From the NCBI GenBank assembly GCA_029266615.1, contig JAQSWN010000014.1, positions 1 through 51,638 on the forward strand: a stretch of 51,638 nt of DNA, read 5' to 3'. Shown one piece after another: positions 32,775-41,999 of this stretch (its first letter is position 1; the number at the start of each line of letters is the position of its first letter). The translations under genes were made by a program, and so were the position numbers. The notes under the pieces were generated by a model. The model did no database searches. It was given only the letters and a program-made list of their open reading frames with translations, and was not told the DNA's origin. The DNA comes from Polyangiaceae bacterium. GTDB lineage: Bacteria; Myxococcota_A; Polyangia; Polyangiales; Polyangiaceae.

Positions 32775-33905
32775 ATGCCGCGCGTGTTGTTCGTCTCGAA
32801 GCCTATCGCACCGCCATTTCACGACGGTACCAAGTGCCTGGTGCGCGACGTGGCCGCCGAGCTACGAGACGTCTCGCCGGTGGTGCTGACGACGCGCGAG
32901 GGCCTTGCGATGCTGCCGCCCGGAGTCGAAGGGCGCGCTATTTACGGCGGCAGTGGCGGCTTCGCACCGGCCCTCGCGGACAACGCGCGCGCGGCCCTGG
33001 CGCTGCTCGTAGGTCCGCGCGACGACGTCTGGCATTTCGTCTTCGCGCCCAACCCGCGCACGGGCCAAGTCGCGCGTGTACTGAAGCGCGCGCGACGCGT
33101 GCCGATCGTGCAGACGGTGGCGTCGCCGCCGCGGCGCTTCGCCGGGGTGTCGCGGTTGATCTTCGGCGACGAGCTGGTCGTGCAGAGCCGCGCGACGGAA
33201 GCGAGCCTCGTCGCGGCGGCGAAGGCGGAGAGCGTCACCCTGCCGACCATCACCGTGATCCCGCCGCCGGTCGCGACGCTCGTGCCCCCGTCGGAAGACG
33301 CCGTGCGTCGGGCGCGCGCCGAGCTCGGCGTGCGGGAAGGCGCGCCCATCGTCCTTTATCCGGGAGACTTGGAGGTGAGCTCGGGCGCCGAGATCTCACG
33401 ATCTTTGGTCGGGCCTCTGACGGAGCGATTCCCCGACGCGGTGGTGGTCTTCGCTTACCGCAACAAAACGCCCCAAGCGGCGTCGCGCGCCGCCGAGCTG
33501 AAGGAGCTTCTCAAGGATAAACACGTACGGATTACCGACCGCGTGAGCAACATGCACGCGTTGCTCGCCGCAAGCCGCATAGTCATTTTTCCGGTCGACG
33601 ACTTGTGGGGGAAGGTGGATCAACCCATAGTTCTGCTGGAAGCTCTCGCGCTCGGCGTTCCTTGCGCGGTCCTCGATCGCGGGCCGCTGCGAGACGTCGT
33701 CGGCGCGGTGAAGGTCGCCAGCGTAGACACACGCGTTTGGCTCGAGGCGATCACACGACTGCTCGCAGACGGCGCGGCACGGCGCACGGCCGAGGCGGAA
33801 GGTCGCGACGCGGCGTCGCGCGTCTATGCCTCGGGAGTTGTTGCGCGAGCGTACGAAGCCATTTACCTTCGAGCCATCAACGGTGCTCGCGCAGCGCCCG
33901 CGTAA
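32775..33905 (+). CDS. GT-B fold glycosyltransferase (GT4-like)
   Basis: The protein is 376 residues. I use ATG 32775 because the Rossmann strand (MPRVLFVSKPIAPPF) starts immediately; GTG 32718 overlaps the upstream stop by GTGA and would add a 19-residue Ala-rich tail. The C-terminal domain has VLYPGDLEVSSG, VVVFAYRNK, the donor-binding region VDQPIVLLEALALGVPCAVL and the acidic/Gly pattern of group 1 transferases. It transfers an activated sugar to an unknown acceptor on the cytoplasmic side. The rnhA-like gene starts 9 bp downstream. Confidence 0.82.
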   Translation: MPRVLFVSKPIAPPFHDGTKCLVRDVAAELRDVSPVVLTTREGLAMLPPGVEGRAIYGGSGGFAPALADNARAALALLVGPRDDVWHFVFAPNPRTGQVARVLKRARRVPIVQTVASPPRRFAGVSRLIFGDELVVQSRATEASLVAAAKAESVTLPTITVIPPPVATLVPPSEDAVRRARAELGVREGAPIVLYPGDLEVSSGAEISRSLVGPLTERFPDAVVVFAYRNKTPQAASRAAELKELLKDKHVRITDRVSNMHALLAASRIVIFPVDDLWGKVDQPIVLLEALALGVPCAVLDRGPLRDVVGAVKVASVDTRVWLEAITRLLADGAARRTAEAEGRDAASRVYASGVVARAYEAIYLRAINGARAAPA

Positions 33906-33914
33906 ATACATTTC

Positions 33915-34367
33915 ATGATGGCCCGCTTTCCGTCTTCTACGCCGACCGTAACGCCCGAGCCCGAGGCGGTGTTGTGGACGGACGGCGCGGCGCGCGGCAA
34001 CCCCGGGCCCGCCGGCATCGGCGCCATCCTCAAGCGCCCGAGCGGGGAAGTGCTCTACACCGGCAGCGAATACTTGGGGCACACGACCAACAACGTGGCC
34101 GAGTACAAGGCCGTGCTGCTCGGCCTCGCCGCCGCCCTCGCGCAAGGGCTCGAGCACGTCGAGGTGCGCGCGGATTCGGAGCTGCTGATCAAGCAGCTCA
34201 AGGGCATCTACCGCGTCAAAGCGCCCGGCCTCAAACCCCTGTTCGACGAAGCCCGGCAGCTCATCTCGCGCTTCAAATCGGTCAAGCTCACGCACATTCG
34301 GCGGGAGCTCAACTCCGAGGCCGATCGCCTCGCCAACCGCGGTATCGACCAGGTCGGCCGGGGCTAG
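33915..34367 (+). CDS. rnhA: Ribonuclease HI-like protein
   Basis: The protein is 150 residues. The RNase H fold is complete with all four acidic residues: LWTDGAARGNPGPAG, NNVAEYKAVLLGL, VRADSELLIKQL and the closing RELNSEADRLANRGID. The enzyme cuts RNA in RNA-DNA hybrids such as R-loops and primers. Sequence and length match the stand-alone RNase HI/reverse-transcriptase-like group. It lies 9 bp after the glycosyltransferase gene and 95 bp before alaS. Confidence 0.92.
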   Translation: MMARFPSSTPTVTPEPEAVLWTDGAARGNPGPAGIGAILKRPSGEVLYTGSEYLGHTTNNVAEYKAVLLGLAAALAQGLEHVEVRADSELLIKQLKGIYRVKAPGLKPLFDEARQLISRFKSVKLTHIRRELNSEADRLANRGIDQVGRG

Positions 34368-34433
34368 GCCTAGCTCCGCGCGGCAATTCCCCGTGATCTG
34401 CGCCGCTCCCGCGCGGGCTACGGCAATCGTTTC

Positions 34434-34454
34434 CGGGGCGTGGTAAATGCCCCG
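34434..34454 (+). other. GC hairpin just upstream of the alaS start codon
   Basis: CGGGGC (34434-34439) pairs with GCCCCG (34449-34454) around GTGGTAAAT. It ends 8 nt before ATG 34463, where a ribosome-binding site would be expected but none is seen. It may block or set alaS initiation, a plausible leader control element. Confidence 0.4.
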
Positions 34455-34462
34455 CCCCTACT

Positions 34463-37141
34463 ATGTCGACCCGAACGGCTGCACAGGTCCGCAGCGCATT
34501 TCTCAGCTTCTTCGCCAAGAACGGTCACGAGGTGGTGCCGAGCAGCCCCGTCGTGCCGCAGAACGATCCGACGCTCATGTTCGCCAACGCCGGCATGGTC
34601 CAATTCAAGGACCTGTTCACCGGCCGCGAGAAGCGCGCTTACAAGCGCGCGACCACGAGCCAGAAGTGCATCCGCATCTCCGGTAAGCACAACGACTTGG
34701 AAGCGGTCGGGCCTTCGCCCCGCCACCACACGTTCTTCGAGATGCTCGGGAACTTCAGCTTCGGCGACTACTTCAAAGAAGAAGCGATCGTCTTCGCCTG
34801 GGAATTTCTCACCAAGGATCTGAACCTGCCGAAAGACCGGCTGGTGATGAGCTACTTCAAGGGTGAGGAGGGAATCCCGGAGGACACGTTCGCGCGGGAC
34901 CTGTGGAAGAAACTCACCGGCTTCGGGGACGCGCAGGTCCGCGGGCTCGGCATGGCCGACAACTTTTGGGCGATGGGCGACACCGGCCCGTGCGGGCCCT
35001 GCAGCGAGATTTACTACTTCAACGGCGACGGCGTGGACCCCGCGAAATTCGGAGAAGAGCAGACCGCGGAAGGCGTCGGCTACTGCGAAATTTGGAACCT
35101 GGTGTTCATGCAGTTCGAGCGCAGCGTGCAAGACGGCGTCGCCAAGCTCGAGGCGCTGCCCAAGCCCAGCATCGACACCGGCGGCGGTCTCGAGCGCATG
35201 ACGGTCGCGGTTCAGGGCAAGCTCAGCAACTACGACACGGACTTGCTGCGCTCGCTGGTCGACAAGGCCTCCGAGATTTCGAAGAAAAAGTACGGCGGCA
35301 CCATGAGCCCGGACGACGTGAGCATGCGGGTCATCGCGGACCACGCGCGCACGACCGCGATCATGATGGCGGACGGGGTGCTCCCGGATCGCACCGGTCG
35401 GGAGTACGTGCTGCGCCGGGTGATGCGCCGGGCGATCCGGCACGGCCACCGACTCGGCATTCAGAAGCCGTTTTTGCACCAAGTGACGCAGAGCGTGATC
35501 GAGCTCATGGGCGCGCAGTACCCGGAGCTACGCGAGCGTCAGGATCTCATCGCCTCCGTTACGGAGACGGAAGAGGTTCGTTTCCGTCAAACCATCGAGC
35601 GCGGTCTCGGCCTGTTGGAAGACCGCTTCGACAACCTCGACAAGGCGTCCCAGAAGGTGCTGCCCGGGGCGGACGCGTTTCAGCTCTACGACACCTTCGG
35701 CTTCCCGCTGGACCTCACGGAGGTGATCTGCACCGAGCGCGGTTTCAGCGTGGACAAGCCCGGCTACGACGCCGCGCTGGCCGAGGCCAAGGCTCGCTCC
35801 GAGTTCGGCGGCGCGGACGACGCGATCGAAGGCGTGTTTCGCGAGGCGCTGGCCTTGGTGCCAGAAGGCGGAACCAAGTTCAGCGGGTACGAAACGACGA
35901 CGGACAGCTCGAGCGTCGTCGCCATCGTCAAGGGCGGCAAGCTGGTGGACAGCGCCAGCGCCGGGGACGAAGTCGATGTGGTCACGGCGGTTACGCCGTT
36001 CTACGGCGCGGCTGGCGGCCAGGTCGGTGACACCGGCGTCATCAGCGCGGGCGCGGCCAAGGTCGTGATCGAAGACACGCAGAAGCCCATCGCGGGCTTG
36101 GTCGCGCACCACGGCAGAATCAGCGAAGGCACGCTAAGAGTCGGGGAAAGCGCAACCCTCGCCGTCGACGAAGCGCGCCGCAATCGCATCCGTCGCAACC
36201 ACTCGGCCACGCACCTTCTCCATTTGGCGCTCCGCCGGGTCTTGGGCCCGCAGGCGCAGCAGAAGGGCTCCCTGGTCGGACCCGACCGCCTGCGCTTCGA
36301 CTTCACTCACAACAAGCCGCTCACGCCGGAAGAAATCGAGCGCATCGAAGACATCGTCAACGAGCGAACGCTCGCCAACTACCCGATCGCGACCGACGTC
36401 TTGAGCATGGACGACGCGCGCAAACGCGGAGCGATGATGATCTTCGAAGAGAAGTACGGGGACGTCGTGCGCATGCTCACGATGGGCGACAGCATGGAGC
36501 TGTGCGGCGGTACCCACGCCCGCGCCACCGGGGACATCGGCTTGTTCAAGGTCGTGAGCGAGGCCGGCGTCGCGGCTGGGGTTCGTCGCATCCAAGCCGT
36601 GACCGGCGACGGCGCGCTCGCGCACCTGCGCGACGTGGAAGGCACGCTCAGCCGCGCCGCCCACGCCGCAAAGGCCAGCGCTCTGCTACTTCCCGAAAAG
36701 ATCGAAAAGCTCTTGGCGGGAGAGAAGGCTCTTCTGAAGCAGATCGAAGACCTGCAGCGCAAGCTCATGAACGGCGGCGGCGGCTTCGAAGCGCTGCTCG
36801 GCCAAGCGCGCGACGTCAGCGGCGTCAAAGTGCTCGGCGCCCGTACGGACGTGACCGATCGCGCCCAATTGCGCGAGCTAGCCGAGAAGCTCCGAGACAA
36901 GCTGGGTGACAGCATCGTGCTCGTCGCCTCGGAGGCCGAGGGGAAAGCGCAGCTGGTGCTCACCGTCGCCAAGCCCCTGCTGGGCCGCTACAAAGCCGGC
37001 GAGCTCATCAAGGGCGTCGCACAAATCGTCGGCGGCTCCGGCGGGGGCCGCCCGGACATGGCGCAAGCCGGCGGAACGGATCCGAGCAAGTTGGACGAAG
37101 CGGTGGAGGCTCTGTACAGCGGCGTCGCTGCGTCGTCCTGA
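34463..37141 (+). CDS. alaS: Alanyl-tRNA synthetase
   Basis: This 892-residue class II synthetase charges tRNA-Ala. The catalytic core has motif 1 near PQNDPTLMFANAGM, motif 2 RHHTFFEMLGNFSFGDYF and motif 3 GGGLERMTVAVQG. The editing domain has the zinc-site motifs HSATHLLHLALR and CGGTHARATGDIG. The C-Ala region with a DHHA1-like GGSGGGRPDMAQAGG closes the protein. Length and domain order are typical. A GC hairpin stands just before the ATG and a strong hairpin follows the stop codon. Confidence 0.98.
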   Translation: MSTRTAAQVRSAFLSFFAKNGHEVVPSSPVVPQNDPTLMFANAGMVQFKDLFTGREKRAYKRATTSQKCIRISGKHNDLEAVGPSPRHHTFFEMLGNFSFGDYFKEEAIVFAWEFLTKDLNLPKDRLVMSYFKGEEGIPEDTFARDLWKKLTGFGDAQVRGLGMADNFWAMGDTGPCGPCSEIYYFNGDGVDPAKFGEEQTAEGVGYCEIWNLVFMQFERSVQDGVAKLEALPKPSIDTGGGLERMTVAVQGKLSNYDTDLLRSLVDKASEISKKKYGGTMSPDDVSMRVIADHARTTAIMMADGVLPDRTGREYVLRRVMRRAIRHGHRLGIQKPFLHQVTQSVIELMGAQYPELRERQDLIASVTETEEVRFRQTIERGLGLLEDRFDNLDKASQKVLPGADAFQLYDTFGFPLDLTEVICTERGFSVDKPGYDAALAEAKARSEFGGADDAIEGVFREALALVPEGGTKFSGYETTTDSSSVVAIVKGGKLVDSASAGDEVDVVTAVTPFYGAAGGQVGDTGVISAGAAKVVIEDTQKPIAGLVAHHGRISEGTLRVGESATLAVDEARRNRIRRNHSATHLLHLALRRVLGPQAQQKGSLVGPDRLRFDFTHNKPLTPEEIERIEDIVNERTLANYPIATDVLSMDDARKRGAMMIFEEKYGDVVRMLTMGDSMELCGGTHARATGDIGLFKVVSEAGVAAGVRRIQAVTGDGALAHLRDVEGTLSRAAHAAKASALLLPEKIEKLLAGEKALLKQIEDLQRKLMNGGGGFEALLGQARDVSGVKVLGARTDVTDRAQLRELAEKLRDKLGDSIVLVASEAEGKAQLVLTVAKPLLGRYKAGELIKGVAQIVGGSGGGRPDMAQAGGTDPSKLDEAVEALYSGVAASS

Positions 37142-37150
37142 ATTCGGGAG

Positions 37151-37180
37151 CGAGGGGGGCGCGACTTGCGGCCCCTCTCG
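37151..37180. terminator. GC-rich hairpin between convergent alaS and murB
   Basis: CGAGGGGGGCGC pairs with GCGGCCCCTCTCG with one bulge around GACTT, 10 nt past the alaS stop. No U-run follows on either strand, so it is a bidirectional 3'-end hairpin rather than a textbook terminator. Confidence 0.5.
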
Positions 37181-37224
37181 TCTCGACCGCGAGAACGCCG
37201 CGCGCGGCGGCGTGAGCCGAAGCG

Positions 37225-38268
37225 TTAAAAACCCCAGAAATTCGGCTCAGGACTGAGAGCGACGCCGAAGCGCGCCTGGACGCCGGCCTGAATGCGCTCC
37301 GCGAAGCGGCGCACCTCGCTGGCGGTGGCCCCGGCGTGAGCCACGATGGCGAGCGCGTGCTTGGTCGACAGACCGACGTGGCCGTCGCGCAGCCCCTTGT
37401 GAAAGCCGCTCTGTTCGATGAGCCACCCTGCGGCCAGCTTGATGCGACCGTCGGGCTGGGGGTACTGAGGGACGGTGCCATCGCCAGCGGCGCGCTGAAC
37501 GCGTTCGACGTCCGCCGCGCGCACGATGGGGTTCAGGAAGAAGGAGCCGCAGCTGCGACCGTTGGGATCCGATGGATCGAGCAGCATCGACTTTTCGGCG
37601 CGCACGGCGAGCACGGCGGCGCGGACGTCCGAGAGCGACGGTTGGGTGAGCTGCTGGCGTGAAAGCTCGCGTTGTAAATCGGGGTAGCGCACGGCGGCGG
37701 GCGCGCGTTGGGGCAGCGCAAAACGCACCTCCGTAACGACGAACCGCTCCGGTGCTTCGGATTTGAAGAAGCTGTCGCGGTAACCAAAGCCGCAGGCTCT
37801 CGCGTCCAACTCGACCGGCACTCGTGTCCGACGGTCCACGGCTCGGACGGACTGGATGGTCTCTGCGACTTCTTGGCCGTAAGCGCCCACGTTCTGGATA
37901 GGAGTCGCGCCCGCGCTGCCCGGGATGCCGGATAGGCCTTCGAGACCGGCGAGCCCGCGCCGCACGGCGTCCTCGACGACGTCGTCCCATGGCTCTCCCG
38001 CGCGCGCGGTGACGACCGCGTCGCCGCGCGGGTTGGAAAACGAGACGCCGCGTAGCTCGACGCCGATGACCAGGCCATCGAACCCCTGGTCCGCGATGAC
38101 GAGGTTGCTCCCGCCGCCGAGCACGCGCACCGGGAGGCCCCGCGTTGTCGCCCAACCTAGCGCCTCGAGAACGTCCTCTTCGCTCCGCGCGAGCGCGAAG
38201 TAGCGCGCCTTTCCGCCCACGCCCAGCGTCGTGCGGGGGCCGAGCGGCTCGTGCTCTCTAAGCTCCAA
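37225..38268 (-). CDS. murB: UDP-N-acetylenolpyruvoylglucosamine reductase
   Basis: The protein is 347 residues from TTG 38268, giving the normal N-terminus ahead of EPLGPRTTLGVGGKARYF; the open frame continues upstream only as shadow. MurB reduces the enolpyruvyl ether to UDP-MurNAc with NADPH and FAD in peptidoglycan synthesis. Seen: VLGGGSNLVIADQG (FAD), IPGSAGATPIQNVGAYG, CGFGYRDSFFK with the YRxS of type I enzymes, RSCGSFFLNPIV with the proton-donating Ser, and LIEQSGFHKG with the active-site Glu. A small gene ends 43 nt upstream on the same strand. Confidence 0.95.
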   Translation of the reverse strand: MELREHEPLGPRTTLGVGGKARYFALARSEEDVLEALGWATTRGLPVRVLGGGSNLVIADQGFDGLVIGVELRGVSFSNPRGDAVVTARAGEPWDDVVEDAVRRGLAGLEGLSGIPGSAGATPIQNVGAYGQEVAETIQSVRAVDRRTRVPVELDARACGFGYRDSFFKSEAPERFVVTEVRFALPQRAPAAVRYPDLQRELSRQQLTQPSLSDVRAAVLAVRAEKSMLLDPSDPNGRSCGSFFLNPIVRAADVERVQRAAGDGTVPQYPQPDGRIKLAAGWLIEQSGFHKGLRDGHVGLSTKHALAIVAHAGATASEVRRFAERIQAGVQARFGVALSPEPNFWGF

Positions 38269-38311
38269 GGCGCCAGCATAGTGGCGCGGCGGAGCGAGAA
38301 CAATCGCGTCT

Positions 38312-38662
38312 TCAGACGCGCCGTTGCTTGCGCGGCGCGCGCGGTCCGCCCTTGGCAAGCCCGGGCCGACTGGCGTCAGCGGGGGACAGCACGTCCGAGC
38401 GCCGCGCGATGCGGCGCTGCAAGAGCGCGTGTGCTTCGACCGAGATCTCGTCGCCGTCGATGGCCTGCTCGGCGACGCAATCCGCCAGCACGACCAGCCG
38501 TTCCATGGGCGGTGCCTTAGTGTTGAGGAGCACGACCTCCTTGCCGCGGAGTCTGCACTTGCCACCGGCGTGTACCCCCCACAGCGGCTCGGAGCGGACA
38601 CTCAAGCCCCGGCGTGCGAGCACGCGGGAAAGCTCCGAGATGAGCCGCTCCGTGTTGTCCAA
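38312..38662 (-). CDS. Small conserved-looking protein of unknown function upstream of murB
   Basis: This is about 116 residues if started at TTG 38662 (start uncertain; the frame is open further upstream). The core ERLISELSRVLARRGLSVR, then GGKCRLRGKEVVLLNTKAP and ERLVVLADCVAEQA, is evenly coding, with helix-strand-helix character. The tail is basic (KGGPRAPRKQRRV). I do not recognise a named family. It lies 43 nt before murB on the same strand and divergent from the HARE-HTH gene, so it is probably co-transcribed with murB. Confidence 0.55.
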   Translation of the reverse strand: MDNTERLISELSRVLARRGLSVRSEPLWGVHAGGKCRLRGKEVVLLNTKAPPMERLVVLADCVAEQAIDGDEISVEAHALLQRRIARRSDVLSPADASRPGLAKGGPRAPRKQRRV

Positions 38663-38893
38663 GAAGCCCGAGCCTACGCCTGGGAGCGGCCGGTTGGCAG
38701 GGGAATCGGCCGGCTGGCCCAATAAGGCTACGATTACGGGGATTTGCGGGCAGGCAAATGTCCGTGCTATCTCGTGACCCGTTCGGCGCGCTGCCGGAGG
38801 AGGGAGCGATGTTCGCTCTCCAGGAGGCGCCGATTGGCCGAGCGTGTTGCCCCATGGCTCCACGTTCCCCCACTCGAGAGACGGAAAAGTTTA

Positions 38894-40603
38894 ATGACGT
38901 TCACTGAAGCCGCGGCGCAGGTATTGCGCCTCGTGGGCAAGCCCCTCCACTACAAAGAGATCACCGACGTCGCGATCGAGAAGAACCTCCTCAGCCACGT
39001 GGGCAAGAGCCCGGACGTGACCATGGGCGCGCGGCTCGCAGCGCTGGTGAAGAAGGGCGACAAGGACAACCCGCTGGTGCGCGTGCGGCCCGGGGTGTTC
39101 GCGCTGCGTGAGTGGGACCAAGCGATGATCGAGAAGGGGCTGCAAGACCGCACGCCCGCGCTCGAGAAGCTCGCCGGCCAAGAAGTGAACTTTGCGGACA
39201 TTGCGCTCGAGCGCAAGAGCAGCACGGACGCCGCTTCGTCGTCCGGCGGGGCCGGCCGCGACGACGAGGACACCGTGCTCGCGGCTCCTTCCGAGGAAGA
39301 GCGCGTCCGTGCCGACCTCGCCGCCCACGGTAGCGAGCTGTTCGCTTCGGAGGACGACGACGACGAGCCAATCTTCGGCGGCCCCGCTACGGCTGCGGCC
39401 GCTCCGGCGGCGCCCGCAGCCGCGGCTGCGGACGACGCGAGCGGAGACGGCCGTCGCCGTCGTCGTCGTCGCGGTCGTGGTCGCGGCGGGGAAGAGCGCG
39501 GTGGGGACGACCTGCCGGCGTACACCGTGTCGGATGCCCCGGCCGAGCTCCCTCCGGAAGTGGCTCAGGAAGTGGAAGCTCGCGCTCTGGAGCGCGAAGA
39601 CCGCACCGAAGGCGAGCGCTTCGACAACGACATTCCCGTCGAGCCGCGCCGTGAAGAGCGTCCGCGCGAGGAGCGCGCTTTGCGTGAGCCGCGCCGCGAG
39701 CGTGAGCGAGACCGCGACCGTGACCGCCCGGAGCGTGACCGCCCAGAGCGTGACCGCCCAGAGCGTGACCGCCCAGAGCGGCACCCCGTCGCGGAGCGCA
39801 GCACCGCATCGTTGGACGAGGTCGTCGGCAAGGACTTGGCCGACGCGGTGGAGTCCATCGTCGGCAGCTTTGACCGAAACCGCGGCCCGGTCGCGGTGCA
39901 AACGCTGGCGGACGCGGCCGCGCGTAAGGGCCGCTACGCGGGCGAGCTCGCGGTGGGCCAAGGTCTGATCCTCGGCGCCGCGCGCGCCGACAACTTGCGA
40001 CGCCAGGCCGAAGGTCGCCGTCCGCGCTTTCGCATCTCCGGCAATCGCTTGGCTCTCACCGAGTGGCTGATGGATCCGGAGCTGTTGCGCATCGAGCGCG
40101 ACGTCGCGGGCCTCGTCGATCGCTACCGCGAGGTTTCACGCCGCTCCCTACTCCGTGCCCTGCAAGAGTTGCCGCAGCGCGGCCTGGGCGAGCTGGTTTT
40201 GCTCCTGCTCGAGCACTCGGGCTTTACGGAGCTCACCAGCGTGCGCCGCCAGGGCGCGCACGGCGCAGAGATGCATTTCAGCGGCAAGCTCAAGGCCGCC
40301 AGCAGCGAGGTGCGCACCGCCGTCGTCGTGCGGCGCGACGGTCGCGAGGTGGGGCGCGAGCGCGTCACGGAGCTCCGAGGCGCGTTGCATCACTACGGTC
40401 CCGCCCATTCCGGCTGGATCATCACGACCGGCCAGGTGCTGAGCGGCGCTCGTGAAGAGGCGAACGCACCCGGCGCCGCACCCGTCTCGGTGCTGGACGG
40501 CATGGCGCTCGCGGAGCTCTGTGAGCGCTACTCGGTGGGTGTCTCCAAGCACCAACTCTCGTTGTCGCTCCCGGATTTCGACGTGTTGGAAGGGCTGCGC
40601 TGA
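38894..40603 (+). CDS. HARE-HTH protein with basic/charged linker and degenerate Mrr-like nuclease domain
   Basis: The protein is 569 residues. Residues 1-75 form a HARE-HTH winged helix (TFTEAAAQVLRLVGKPLHYK, EITDVAIEKNLL, then VRPGVFALREW), a fold shared with RpoE-delta and the DNA-binding part of restriction enzymes. A long disordered linker has an acidic part (SEDDDDEP), a basic part (GRRRRRRRGRGRG) and 15-bp repeats giving PERDR. The C-terminal ~170 residues resemble a restriction-endonuclease-like (Mrr_cat) domain: LLLEHSGFTELTSVRRQG, TAVVVRRDGREVG and GWIITTGQVLSGAREEA. The D and QxK catalytic positions are not kept (Glu/Met and Val-x-Arg), so it likely binds but does not cut DNA or RNA (inference). 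Confidence 0.8.
   Translation: MTFTEAAAQVLRLVGKPLHYKEITDVAIEKNLLSHVGKSPDVTMGARLAALVKKGDKDNPLVRVRPGVFALREWDQAMIEKGLQDRTPALEKLAGQEVNFADIALERKSSTDAASSSGGAGRDDEDTVLAAPSEEERVRADLAAHGSELFASEDDDDEPIFGGPATAAAAPAAPAAAAADDASGDGRRRRRRRGRGRGGEERGGDDLPAYTVSDAPAELPPEVAQEVEARALEREDRTEGERFDNDIPVEPRREERPREERALREPRRERERDRDRDRPERDRPERDRPERDRPERHPVAERSTASLDEVVGKDLADAVESIVGSFDRNRGPVAVQTLADAAARKGRYAGELAVGQGLILGAARADNLRRQAEGRRPRFRISGNRLALTEWLMDPELLRIERDVAGLVDRYREVSRRSLLRALQELPQRGLGELVLLLLEHSGFTELTSVRRQGAHGAEMHFSGKLKAASSEVRTAVVVRRDGREVGRERVTELRGALHHYGPAHSGWIITTGQVLSGAREEANAPGAAPVSVLDGMALAELCERYSVGVSKHQLSLSLPDFDVLEGLR
39731..39780 (+). repeat. 15-bp tandem coding repeats (PERDR) in the HARE-HTH protein linker
   Basis: The unit GAGCGTGACCGCCCA is repeated at 39731, 39746 and 39761, with a partial copy at 39776. 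It is in frame and encodes ERDRP blocks, so length changes would add or remove five residues without shifting the frame. Confidence 0.9.
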
Positions 40604-40607
40604 GCGC

Positions 40608-41483
40608 GTGGCTCGCGGCATCGCGTTAGCGCTGCTTGCTTGCGTGGCGGCGACGGGTTGCTACCGGTCGCCGCCGGCGTCCCAATTTCCGGACGCCCGC
40701 AGCTTGCTCGCGCGACTCCATGAGCAGCAGGCCTGCAGCCGCGGCCTCACCGGCGAGGGTAAGCTGGACTACTTCGGCAAAGAGGGGCGCGTGCGCGGCA
40801 CCGTGCTTTTCATGGCCTCGAGCCCAGACCGCGTGCGCCTGGACGTCGTGAGCCCGTTCGGCGCTACCATCTCCACCCTCACGTCCAACGGCAGAGACTT
40901 TTCGCTGCTGGACTTGCGGCAGAAGGTGTTTTTGCGCGGCCCCGCCAACGCCTGCAACCTCTCCCAATTCACCCACGTGCCAATGCCTCCCCACGGGCTC
41001 GTCAGCTTGCTGCGGGGCGAGCCGCCGCTGCTCACGCACGCGCCCGGTAGCGCGACGCTTTCGTGGGAGGGCGGGCGATACGTCGTGCGCATCACGAGCA
41101 AGCACCAGGCGACGGAAGAAATCGCGATTTCCCCGAGCGACGCGGATTTCGACAAGCCGTACCAGCAGCAGCAGCTCTCGCTCTCCAGCGTGGAGATCCG
41201 CCAACAGAGCTACGTGCTCTATCGGGCGGAGCTTTTGCAGCACGACCCCGCGCAGACCGCGGCGCCCCGCCAAGATCCGGACGGCATCGATCCGGACGTG
41301 CCACCCAGCGGCCCCACCTGCTCCGCGCGCGTGCCTCGACGTCTCCACCTCGAGGTGCCCGCGGAGGAGCAAGACCTGGTGCTCTCCATCAGCGAAATCG
41401 CGCACAACCCTCCGCTCGGTCGGGGCGCCTTCGAGCAACAACCGCCCGGCGGCGTCGCCGTCCGCTCGTCTCCCTGCCAATAG
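40608..41483 (+). CDS. LolA/LolB-like outer-membrane lipoprotein
   Basis: The protein is 291 residues from GTG 40608, 4 nt after the previous stop. The lipobox is LLACVAATGC. The domain begins RLHEQQACSRGLTGEGKLDY, then GTVLFMASSPDRVRLDVVSP and ATISTLTSNGRDFSLLDLRQ. This is the half-barrel pattern of LolA/LolB/DUF4292-type lipoproteins that bind lipid or lipoprotein acyl chains. A Gly-Pro-Ala-Asn-Ala-Cys and a second CSARVPRRLHLEV suggest one disulfide. The C-terminal tail is Pro-rich. It may assist lipoprotein insertion, which would suit the many lipoproteins of this window (inference). Confidence 0.72.
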   Translation: MARGIALALLACVAATGCYRSPPASQFPDARSLLARLHEQQACSRGLTGEGKLDYFGKEGRVRGTVLFMASSPDRVRLDVVSPFGATISTLTSNGRDFSLLDLRQKVFLRGPANACNLSQFTHVPMPPHGLVSLLRGEPPLLTHAPGSATLSWEGGRYVVRITSKHQATEEIAISPSDADFDKPYQQQQLSLSSVEIRQQSYVLYRAELLQHDPAQTAAPRQDPDGIDPDVPPSGPTCSARVPRRLHLEVPAEEQDLVLSISEIAHNPPLGRGAFEQQPPGGVAVRSSPCQ

Positions 41484-41499
41484 CCTCCTCCCTGCAGGA

Positions 41500-41523
41500 A
41501 TCGAGATCCACAGAAGACGGGAG
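41500..41523 (+). repeat. Left arm of 24-bp inverted repeat
   Basis: ATCGAGATCCACAG followed by AAGACGGGAG. It matches the reverse complement of 41976-41999 at 23 of 24 positions. A CTGCAG site lies outside each arm (left about 41492, right about 42036), so the symmetry continues outward with an insertion on the right. Confidence 0.8.
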
Positions 41524-41975
41524 GAGGGGAGGCCCGCCGAGGGTGAGGACGCCCAACTTCGCGGGAATCGAGCGGCACCGTTTTTTGGGGCGCCAAACCG
41601 TAACGACCTTTGCGTCGCACTGCTTGATTTTGGGGGCGCCGCGATGATGCGGCTCCCGCGTCGCGCACCACGACTCCGTAGATTCCGGAGCCCGGCGCGC
41701 CGGAGTACGGTCCGAGATTTCACAGGGAGACGGGAGATCGGGAGCCCTGCGGAGAGGGGCGGGGCGCCGCGTCGATGCGCCTGTGCGTCCCGATTTAAGG
41801 CGCGTTCATTGGGGGCGCCGCATCGGTGCGTCCCTTGCGTCGCGGTCTAAGTCACCTCGATTTTGGCGGCGCCACGATGACTGCAGCGAGTGCGCAAGCT
41901 ATGACGCGACCCCGATTCAGGCGCGGGCGGCAGCGCGAACCCCAAGATCCCGCTCCCGTACCTCCCGTCTCCCGT

Positions 41976-41999
41976 CTCCCGTCTCCTGTGGATCTCGAT
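41976..41999 (-). repeat. Right arm of 24-bp inverted repeat
   Basis: This is the inverted copy of 41500-41523 with one mismatch. On its inner side the CCCGTCT motif is repeated three times in tandem (7-nt period, 41963-41983), expanding what occurs once in the left arm. Confidence 0.8.

Noticed and set aside
39731..39780. Short regular repeats that might be a CRISPR array
   Set aside because: The 15-bp units have no spacers and are in frame inside a protein linker.
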